Made by a program: the position numbers and the translations under genes. From Campylobacterota bacterium (GTDB lineage: Bacteria; Campylobacterota; Campylobacteria; Campylobacterales; Sulfurovaceae), in the NCBI GenBank assembly GCA_022600655.1, contig JAHZJZ010000347.1, positions 1 to 10,131 of the forward strand: a stretch of DNA of 10,131 nt. Direction: 5' to 3'. Positions 1 through 5,208 of the stretch are shown here, in pieces (position 1 is the stretch's first letter; each line of letters opens with the position of its first letter). The notes under the pieces are model-generated. The model ran no database searches. It saw nothing but the letters and a program-made list of their open reading frames with translations, and had not been told where the DNA came from.

Positions 1-1
1 A

Positions 2-1039
2 TACTTGGTTAGTGGTCTTGATTTTGGGGAGCATTATAAAGAGGAGGAGAGTGTTCGTGTAGTACAAGTCTCTACCTTGCCTCTTTTTGAAAATACCATT
101 TTAATTCTTTTTTCTATAGCAGGAATGTATCAGGTATTTGCTATTTGGAATGTTGATATGACTGCTCTGTTAGCAGGGGCAGGTATTGGTGCTATGGCAG
201 TTGGTATGGCGGCTAAAGATACACTTTCAGATATTATCGCAGGTATTTTGATTTTGACAGATGCTCCTTACCGTGTAGGGGATGTGGTCTATGTACGTGA
301 TAACCTTAAAGGGCGTGTTAGTCAAATAGGTCTGCGTAATACCAGAATTGTTACGCGAAATAATGTTGAAGTAATTGTACCCAATACCATTATGGGAACT
401 TCACAAATTGTCAATGAGTCCTCTTCTAAAGAGGATGGAATTCGTATCCATATAGATATCTCTGTCTCAAATAATGAAGATGTTACTCAGGTGAAATTTT
501 ATTTGCTTAAAGCAGTAGAGCAATCAAAAGAGGTAAATCAGAGTAAAAAGAAAAAAGCAGTTATGATAGGTTTTGAGATGGATATGTTGCAGTTTAGGGT
601 GCAGTGTTGGATTGATGACCCTGAGAAGAAAGGGGATGCTAAAGCTGAGCTGATGGAGAATATCTATCTTATTTTTAAAGAGGCCCAAATTGATATTACG
701 CTTAGACGCTATCAGCATGTTAAAGTTTCTCATGCAGATCCGCAAGAGGTATACATCAAAGAGTTTCCTCAGACATCTAGTAAAGGTGAACTCTATATTA
801 AAGAGTTCCCAAATACCAAACAAGAGCAGTATATCAAAGAGTTTCCTGATACTAAACAGGAAGTTTCTGTGAAAGAGTTCCCTGACACTAAACAAGAGGT
901 CGAGATTAGTAAAGTAGCAGATAGTAAACAGGAGGTTCACATTAAAGAGATACCTAACCTGTTTGGTAATGGCTCTGTGAAAAAACTAACCAAAGTGGGT
1001 AAAAATCCAGTCACCAAAAAGGATAACGATGAAAAGTAA
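2..1039 (+). CDS. MscS-family mechanosensitive channel with C-terminal tandem-repeat tail (5' partial)
   Basis: Inner-membrane small-conductance mechanosensitive channel protein. The frame is open to the left edge (a TAC codon lies in frame before the first possible TTG at 5), so the N terminus lies outside the window. Counting from position 5, a hydrophobic segment at about residues 28-47 is followed by the Gly/Ala-patterned pore helix (AGAGIGAMAVGMAAKD, about 57-72), then AGILILTDAPYRVGD and the beta domain with R(N)TRIVTRNN and VIVPN, all typical of MscS TM3 and the cytoplasmic beta domain. An alpha/beta domain follows to about residue 240. The last roughly 95 residues are not MscS-like: about six 12-residue repeats with core IKEFPDTKQE, then a Lys-rich end. 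The gene overlaps the next one by 11 bp, indicating translational coupling. In this family the C terminus is cytoplasmic. Confidence 0.9.
   Translation, partial: YLVSGLDFGEHYKEEESVRVVQVSTLPLFENTILILFSIAGMYQVFAIWNVDMTALLAGAGIGAMAVGMAAKDTLSDIIAGILILTDAPYRVGDVVYVRDNLKGRVSQIGLRNTRIVTRNNVEVIVPNTIMGTSQIVNESSSKEDGIRIHIDISVSNNEDVTQVKFYLLKAVEQSKEVNQSKKKKAVMIGFEMDMLQFRVQCWIDDPEKKGDAKAELMENIYLIFKEAQIDITLRRYQHVKVSHADPQEVYIKEFPQTSSKGELYIKEFPNTKQEQYIKEFPDTKQEVSVKEFPDTKQEVEISKVADSKQEVHIKEIPNLFGNGSVKKLTKVGKNPVTKKDNDEK
749..964 (+). repeat. Tandem 36-bp coding repeats (12-aa IKEFPxTKQE units) in the MscS tail
   Basis: Six consecutive units are seen: VYIKEFPQTSSKGE, LYIKEFPNTKQE, QYIKEFPDTKQE, VSVKEFPDTKQE, VEISKVADSKQE and VHIKEIPNLFGN. 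The middle units are exactly 12 codons; the first is 14 codons. The fifth unit has diverged most. The third to fifth codons keep a Lys-Glu-Phe-Pro core in four units. The pattern is read directly from the sequence; a docking or linear-motif role is inference. Confidence 0.9.
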
Positions 1040-2051
1040 ACTCTTTTATACACAGCTATTTGGGATGTTATTACTACTTCTCTTACTTTTGTTGGTTGTT
1101 CCTAAATACTCAAAAGTTATTCCTAAAACATTAACTTCAAGAGTTGAAACAGCGTTACAAAACAGTGGTATCTCATGGACATCTATTCGAGCAGAGGGAC
1201 GAGACATTACTCTTAGTGGCGTTGCTCCTACGATTGAAGCGCATAAGAGGGCTGTTAAGTTGGCTAAAGGGGTAGGAGGGGTTCGTATGGTTCATGATAA
1301 AATCTCTCCCATGCTCATTAGCCCCTATAGAATGGATATGAGTTATAATGGAAAAGAGATAACACTTAGTGGATATATGCCATCAAAAGAGCATAAAAAG
1401 AGCTTATTGACTACTTTAGGTTCAATTTATAAAGCCAAAAATATTGTTGATAAAGTTGATATCGGGGCTGGAGAACCATTAGGGTGGAGAGAGTTTATTA
1501 CTACGGTTGCAATGCAGGTAGTACACCTTGAGATTGCATCGGTTAATATTGTTGATAAAGAGCTACATATCTCTGGGAAAATAGAGACCGAAGAGAAAAA
1601 GCAATTGATAGGTAATGCTTTAGAGAAATTTAAACAGAATGAGTATGTCATCAACAATCATATTGTAGCCATGGATGCCTCAGCTAAACTATGCCAAGAG
1701 CGATTTAATACGCTTTTGAGTCATGGAAAAATAAAGTTTGAGTCAGGAAAATCGATTCTGAAACCTGAAAACAGTAAACTTCTGAATGAACTGAGTGATA
1801 CAGCCCTACTATGTCCACAAGTAAAAATAGAGGTTATTGGACATACTGATAGTTTAGGAAATGATGAAAAAAACTTAGAACTGAGTTTAGAGAGAGCCAA
1901 AGTAGTTGTGGCAAAACTTTTTGGAAAAGGTATTAGTCTGGAGCGTATGGAGGCAAAAGGTAGAGGTGAAAAGTCACCCATTGCTAACAACACAACAGAT
2001 GAAGGTAGAGCTAAAAATCGAAGAATTGAATTTAAAGTCGTAGAGAACTAA
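1029..2051 (+). CDS. Inner-membrane-anchored BON-like/OmpA-family protein
   Basis: Predicted periplasmic peptidoglycan-binding protein held in the inner membrane by one N-terminal helix (MKSK, then a run of nine Leu, about residues 11-24). No signal-peptidase site or lipobox is evident. Three BON-like units follow at about residues 36-92, 102-148 and 165-215, each with a DITLSG/EITLSG/ELHISG-type strand then a helix. The C-terminal OmpA domain (about 230-340) shows IEVIGHTDSLG and NLELSLERAK, keeping the Asp (about 274) and Arg (about 289) that bind diaminopimelate in OmpA-family proteins, and ends GRAKNRRIEFKV. The layout resembles mycobacterial ArfA/OmpATb, which combines BON-like and OmpA domains. 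The ATG lies inside the end of the channel gene with GGA about 6 bases before it. Location with the channel and coiled-coil genes suggests a shared envelope role; the exact function is unknown. Confidence 0.85.
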   Translation: MKSKLFYTQLFGMLLLLLLLLLVVPKYSKVIPKTLTSRVETALQNSGISWTSIRAEGRDITLSGVAPTIEAHKRAVKLAKGVGGVRMVHDKISPMLISPYRMDMSYNGKEITLSGYMPSKEHKKSLLTTLGSIYKAKNIVDKVDIGAGEPLGWREFITTVAMQVVHLEIASVNIVDKELHISGKIETEEKKQLIGNALEKFKQNEYVINNHIVAMDASAKLCQERFNTLLSHGKIKFESGKSILKPENSKLLNELSDTALLCPQVKIEVIGHTDSLGNDEKNLELSLERAKVVVAKLFGKGISLERMEAKGRGEKSPIANNTTDEGRAKNRRIEFKVVEN

Positions 2052-2062
2052 GGGAGTAAGAG

Positions 2063-2950
2063 ATGTGGAATTTAGAGTATGAGTTAATTGCAATATTGAT
2101 GTTGGCAGCGATTATTGGTCTGTTGATGGGACGTTTTCTATGTAAAAGTGGTGAGACAGAAGAGCGATTAGAGAAAAAGAGAGTCATTACAGCTTTTAAA
2201 TCAACACAGTTTGATTTGCAAAAGAGTGAAGATAAAGTTACCGAACAAGCTTCTATGGTGACTAAACAGAAAGAGAGTATCTCTCAACTAGAAGAGGACA
2301 TTGTTAACCTCAATATGCGTCTTCACTCCTCTGAAACTCAAAGAGCAACTCTACTAGAGAATTTAAAAGAGTTGGAGAAGTATAAGAGTAGATTTGAAGC
2401 ACTAAGCAAAGAGTTTCAAGTTCAGTCTAAAATGGTTGAGACACTCAAAGGTGTAAAAAGTACGAAGATAGAAGAGGTAGAGGGCTTAAAGACTGCCGTT
2501 AAGGTACTACAACAAAATAAGCAGGAGTTAGAAGGCAAAGAGTCTAAGCTAAAAGAGGAGTTAGATGTAACGTTAGATAGCAGTAGAAATCAGACACAGA
2601 AGATAAAAGAGTTACATCAGCTTAATGAAAATAGTATGAAAGCCATTAATGAGATGAGTGACCAACGAGAGGAGTTGAGTCAAAAACTTGAGCAGAGTCT
2701 GGCTGAGCTTGAGAGTCTACATGAACATCTGCGTGTTAAAGAGAAAGCCTACAGTGAGCTTGGTAAACAGTATAGTGAGTATAAAAACGGTATCAATATA
2801 GACAGTGAACGACTGGCTTTTTTAGAAAAAGAGTACGAAGAGCTAGGTCAGAACTTCAATACCGTTTTAGTAGAACGTGATGATTTACTATCAAGAATAA
2901 GAGCCATCTCTAGTGTGGTTGGTGCTGTTGGCATTGATAATGATATATAA
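2063..2950 (+). CDS. Membrane-anchored long coiled-coil protein
   Basis: No enzyme family is recognised. One N-terminal hydrophobic helix (about residues 7-27, ending MGRFLCK) is followed by about 260 residues of almost unbroken heptad-like, Glu/Lys/Gln-rich helix with many ELEKYKS/QLEEDI-type blocks and very few prolines: a long coiled coil. Positive residues directly after the helix (R24, K28, then Lys/Arg-rich) suggest the coiled coil is cytoplasmic by the positive-inside rule. A short hydrophobic end (RAISSVVGAVGIDNDI) closes the protein. The gene starts 11 bp after the OmpA-type gene, with GGGAG 7 bases before ATG, so it belongs to the same operon. The cytoplasmic rod could interact with the cytoplasmic repeat tail of the channel; this is inference. 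Confidence 0.75.
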   Translation: MWNLEYELIAILMLAAIIGLLMGRFLCKSGETEERLEKKRVITAFKSTQFDLQKSEDKVTEQASMVTKQKESISQLEEDIVNLNMRLHSSETQRATLLENLKELEKYKSRFEALSKEFQVQSKMVETLKGVKSTKIEEVEGLKTAVKVLQQNKQELEGKESKLKEELDVTLDSSRNQTQKIKELHQLNENSMKAINEMSDQREELSQKLEQSLAELESLHEHLRVKEKAYSELGKQYSEYKNGINIDSERLAFLEKEYEELGQNFNTVLVERDDLLSRIRAISSVVGAVGIDNDI

Positions 2951-2962
2951 GTAGATAGCTCT

Positions 2963-2995
2963 TTTGATAGGATTAAAAACCTTAATCCTATCAAA
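2963..2995 (+). terminator. Perfect 14-bp hairpin after the envelope operon (possible transcript end)
   Basis: Arms TTTGATAGGATTAA (2963-2976) and TTAATCCTATCAAA (2982-2995) are exact reverse complements around a 5-base loop (AAACC), starting 12 bases after the coiled-coil gene stop. There is no T-run after the stem on either strand, so it is not a classic intrinsic terminator. It may protect a 3' end, or be a relic at the left edge of the accessory island. Confidence 0.45.
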
Positions 2996-3014
2996 TATGA
3001 TGTGATTAGCTTGA

Positions 3015-3692
3015 TTAATCGTATCAGGCGTGGTAGGAAAAGAAAAAGTCTACTATGAAGCCCCCTCATACACTACGCTAGATATGGAGATGAAAACCTA
3101 TATCGAGTGGTTCAACAAGACTCCTGCCTCTCTCATAAAATCTGCTATATCTCATTTATGGTTTGTCATTATTCATCCATTTGATGATGGAAATGGAAGG
3201 CTAACTAGACTTATTACCGACATGGTACTCTCAGAGCTAGAAGCATAAACCACAACCAGACTCTACTCCATGTCAAAAAGTATAAACAGTGACAGAAAAG
3301 GCTACTACAACGCTCTTGAACAGACAACAGGTTACATAAAAAAAGATAATCCCATGGATATTACTTTTTGGTGTGAATGGTTTTTAACTACTTTGCATAA
3401 CGCTTTGGTTGAAGCGATAGAGTCGATTGAACATGTGGTAGATAAAGCCAGATTTTGGGACAAACACAGAGAGAGTGGCATTAACGAGAGACAGACAAAA
3501 GTGCTAAATATGATTTTAGACAGAGGTGTAAACCATCCTCAAAGTGGACTAACTACTAAGAAATATATGAAAATGGCACAGACAACCTCGGCTACTGCTT
3601 CACGGGATATAAAGGGCTTGTTGAGCTTTGGGTGTATTGAGCAGGTTGAGGGTACGGGTGGTCGGAGTGTTAGGTATTTGGTTTTGGTATAA
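3015..3692 (+). pseudogene. Fic-family protein remnant (DUF4172/Fic/winged-helix type), 5' truncated and interrupted by TAA
   Basis: The frame resembles the second half of a roughly 370-residue Fic adenylyltransferase. It begins IVSGVVGKEKVYYEAP, continues through the complete Fic motif HPFDDGNGRLTR (3174-3209; catalytic His at 3174) and stops at TAA (3246-3248). The same frame continues directly with TTTRLYSMSKSINSDRKGYY and the usual WCEWFL helix, ARFWDKH, NERQTKVLN and a C-terminal winged-helix region ending at 3692. One in-frame stop therefore splits one gene; the two halves are not separate genes. About 150-200 N-terminal residues are absent: a stop at 3012-3014 precedes the frame and the envelope operon ends at 2950. 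A GTG at 3030 could start a 72-residue fragment, but no ribosome-binding site is convincing. Fic enzymes transfer AMP to protein hydroxyls; this copy is presumably inactive. Confidence 0.85.
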
Positions 3693-3695
3693 TTA

Positions 3696-3778
3696 GAAAG
3701 TTACTACTCTACGGAATCGGAGGCTTCAGCCCCGAAAAAGTTCTAGCGAGGCTAAAGCCATCGGTTCCGAATATGCCA
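3696..3778 (+). repeat. Left REPIN (two inverted REP sequences)
   Basis: REP 1 spans 3712-3734; its part CGGAGGCTTCAGCCCCG (3718-3734) folds into a 7-bp stem with one bulged A. REP 2 spans 3750-3769 and contains GGCTAAAGCC; its reverse complement matches REP 1 at 16 of 20 positions, so the pair forms a REPIN. The whole block recurs inverted at 4377-4461, with a 27-base perfect match (3710-3736 against 4421-4447); the spacer between the two REPs is not conserved. Confidence 0.85.
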
Positions 3779-3798
3779 ATGTTGAAAAAGAAAAAAAT

Positions 3799-4329
3799 AT
3801 GATAGAAGAACCAAACAAACACAACCACCTCCCCCACACTAACCTAATCGGACACTACCAATTCATCACATTCCGAACCAAAGAGAGCCTTGATGGTTAC
3901 CTAAAAAAACTCTACAACAGCAATGATATAGAAAAAATCAAACAGTACAAAATGGACAGATACCTAGACCAATCACAAAATGGAGCATTACTTTATGGTG
4001 AGGTGTTAGATAAGATTAGAGATTACTACTTGGGTTATGATAAAAATGTTTTTGAGATAGAGGCTCTATGTATAATGCCCAATCATATTCATGTTTTGTT
4101 GAAACAGAATGATAATATGACTAATGTAATGCGCGTTCTAAAAGGTGGAGCAGGTCATCTTGTAAACAAAACTTTGGAAAGAAAAGGTGCTATTTGGAGT
4201 CGTGATTATTATGATAGAGCCATAAGAGATGAAAAACACTTTTGGGTGGCTTATGAGTATATTAAGTTTAATGCAGTTAAAGCAGAGTTGAGTGATGCTG
4301 ATGAGAGGTTTTATGGTCGGTGGGGTTAG
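3799..4329 (+). CDS. REP-associated tyrosine transposase (RAYT, IS200/IS605-like Y1 HUH family)
   Basis: Single-strand DNA nuclease/transposase predicted to cut and rejoin at REP/REPIN hairpins. Family signs: an early YQFITFRT strand (residues 20-27), the HUH metal-binding motif in CIMPNHIHVLL (His96, His98), the WSRDYYDRAIRDEKHF segment (133-148) and the terminal YEYIKFNAVKAEL, where Tyr152 or Tyr154 is the likely nucleophile. At 176 residues it is full-length for the family, with no stop or frameshift, so it is probably functional. The chosen ATG has only an A-rich leader and no strong ribosome-binding site; its ATGA overlaps the stop of a tiny upstream ATG frame (3779-3802). Flanking REPINs in inverted orientation support the assignment. 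RAYTs are usually single-copy, domesticated genes that maintain REP populations. Confidence 0.9.
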   Translation: MIEEPNKHNHLPHTNLIGHYQFITFRTKESLDGYLKKLYNSNDIEKIKQYKMDRYLDQSQNGALLYGEVLDKIRDYYLGYDKNVFEIEALCIMPNHIHVLLKQNDNMTNVMRVLKGGAGHLVNKTLERKGAIWSRDYYDRAIRDEKHFWVAYEYIKFNAVKAELSDADERFYGRWG

Positions 4330-4376
4330 GTGTTTTGTTTGTTCAGGTATAAACACGCCGATTTCGAAAATAGAGA

Positions 4377-4461
4377 TGGCATATATGGAACCGATGGCTT
4401 TAGCCTTGTTTTATCTTTTGTTCGGGGCTGAAGCCTCCGATTCCGTAAGGTGGCAACTTTC
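4377..4461 (-). repeat. Right REPIN, inverted copy of the left one
   Basis: REP sequences at 4387-4405 (GGAACCGATGGCTTTAGCC) and 4423-4445 (core CGGGGCTGAAGCCTCCG) are the reverse complement of the left pair. The match runs from GAAAGTT at one end to TGGCATAT at the other with only a few substitutions outside the 15-base spacer. About 45 bases between the RAYT stop and this repeat hold nothing recognisable. Confidence 0.85.
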
Positions 4462-4493
4462 TTATAATGATTTAATCTTTTAATGCTACCGAT

Positions 4494-4522
4494 TTGACAA
4501 TCTGTCCACATTTATATATAAT
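4494..4522 (+). promoter_or_regulatory. Perfect consensus sigma-70 promoter for the toxin-antitoxin operon
   Basis: TTGACA (4494-4499), a 17-base spacer and TATAAT (4517-4522), each matching consensus exactly. The expected start of transcription is near 4529, giving a short leader before AAGGAG (4541-4546) and ATG at 4552. It reads into the antitoxin gene and is outside the REPIN. Confidence 0.85.
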
Positions 4523-4539
4523 AAAAATACATTTATATA
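4508..4539 (+). promoter_or_regulatory. Direct repeats ACATTTATATA over the TA promoter (candidate operator)
   Basis: The 11-base sequence ACATTTATATA occurs at 4508-4518 and again at 4529-4539, 21 bases (two helical turns) apart. The first copy enters the -10 box and the second covers the predicted start site. Phd-type antitoxins commonly repress their own promoter by binding repeated sites, so this is a plausible operator; AT-richness could also produce such a repeat by chance. Confidence 0.45.
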
Positions 4540-4551
4540 AAAGGAGTTAAA

Positions 4552-4803
4552 ATGCAAAGTATATCCATTGGAGAACTCCAAAAAAACATTTCACTCCTTA
4601 CTCAATTAACGGATGTTTTTGCTATTGTTGACAAACGAAAAAAACAAAGAGTAGCGATTGTTTACCCCGTTCAAAAGCATTCTGTTATTGCTTCAATGGC
4701 AGGGAAATATAGAGACAGAGTAACCAAGTGTGATGACCTAGAACATGCCAAAGAGATGGCGATGATGGAAGCAATGGGAGAAAAGTATGGTTTCTCTAAT
4801 TGA
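4552..4803 (+). CDS. Phd/YefM-like antitoxin of a type II toxin-antitoxin pair
   Basis: Small protein (83 residues) with a Phd-like start, SIGELQKNISLLTQLTD, then FAIVDKRKKQRVAIVYP, the beta hairpin that in this family forms the DNA-binding dimer. The remaining residues (about 45-83) are charged and helical, as expected for the part that wraps the toxin. Strong AAGGAG ribosome-binding site 5 bases before ATG. Its 3' end overlaps the PIN-domain toxin gene by 17 bp, the usual antitoxin-first coupling. It probably neutralises the toxin and represses the operon through repeats at 4508-4539. The family assignment rests on pattern and context; a VapB-type antitoxin of another fold is the alternative. 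Confidence 0.75.
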   Translation: MQSISIGELQKNISLLTQLTDVFAIVDKRKKQRVAIVYPVQKHSVIASMAGKYRDRVTKCDDLEHAKEMAMMEAMGEKYGFSN

Positions 4804-5164
4804 TACCAATATTATTATCCGTTTTTTAGTGGGTGACCATGAAGAGCATTTAGCAATTGCTACGGAAATATTTACCCAAGTAGAAAATGGAGCGATAGAA
4901 GTAGAGATACTTGAAGCTGTGGTGATGGAAGCTCTGTTTGTCTTGATAAAATTTTATAAACTTCCAAAATCAGAAGTCATAGCTGATCTAAAAAGGCTTA
5001 TTGTTCTGCGTGGTGTGGTTGGAGATAAGGTTTTACTTATTGAAACACTCAATATTTTTGAAGATGAAAATGTGGATTTTGTAGATGCTTTGATTTGTGC
5101 TAAGAGTAGGTTACAGGGTTATGGAAAATTGAGTTTTGACAAAGATGTAAATAAGAAGTGTTGA
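4787..5164 (+). CDS. PIN-domain ribonuclease toxin, VapC-like
   Basis: A 125-residue PIN-domain protein, the normal size for VapC toxins, which are Mg2+-dependent RNases cutting tRNA or rRNA. The acidic active-site residues are present: Asp6 in SLIDTNIIIRFL, Glu48 in VVMEALFVL (Glu43 is a second candidate), Asp97/Asp100 in VDFVDALICAKS and Asp118/Asp120 in LSFDKDVNK. No truncation is visible, so it is probably active. The ATG lies inside the antitoxin gene, with GGGAG about 8 bases upstream, and the two are co-translated. It ends at a TGA with 44 bases before the next gene. Confidence 0.88.
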   Translation: MVSLIDTNIIIRFLVGDHEEHLAIATEIFTQVENGAIEVEILEAVVMEALFVLIKFYKLPKSEVIADLKRLIVLRGVVGDKVLLIETLNIFEDENVDFVDALICAKSRLQGYGKLSFDKDVNKKC

Positions 5165-5180
5165 ACTAAAATTTTATAAA

Positions 5181-5208
5181 AAGGAAAATATATGATATAA
5201 TTTTCCTT
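5181..5208 (+). promoter_or_regulatory. Inverted repeat with internal TATAAT immediately before the ATPase start
   Basis: AAGGAAAAT (5181-5189) and ATTTTCCTT (5200-5208) are exact reverse complements around a 10-base loop, and the ATG follows at 5209 with no gap. A TATAAT lies at 5196-5201 with a weak TTTATA at 5173-5178 (17-base spacer). If used, transcription would start at about 5208-5209, giving a leaderless mRNA; if transcription starts upstream, the only ribosome-binding-like AAGGA would be in the stem and 23 bases from the ATG. Confidence 0.45.

Larger units (their letters stand above)
3696..4461 (+). mobile_element. RAYT gene bracketed by inverted REPIN copies
   Basis: A tyrosine transposase gene sits between two long imperfect inverted repeats (3696-3778 and 4377-4461), each carrying two REP-like palindromes. 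This is the standard layout of a REP-associated tyrosine transposase with its flanking REPs. The element begins 4 bases after the Fic remnant's stop and ends 33 bases before the toxin-antitoxin promoter. No flanking target duplication is obvious. Confidence 0.8.

Noticed and set aside
524..940. Minus-strand 138-codon frame opposite the MscS tail
   Set aside because: It is a shadow of the tandem repeats (Leu/Phe-rich mirror of KEF codons) within a convincing plus-strand gene.
749..964. CRISPR-like direct repeats
   Set aside because: The repeats are contiguous, in frame with a coding sequence and have no spacers.
3030..3692. Two separate small genes (72 and 140 codons)
   Set aside because: Both lie in the same frame, the sequence between the TAA and the second ATG also reads as Fic protein, and neither has a ribosome-binding site.
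4292..4511. Small open frames on both strands over the right REPIN
   Set aside because: They overlap the RAYT end and the palindromic repeat, lack ribosome-binding sites and have no protein-like character.
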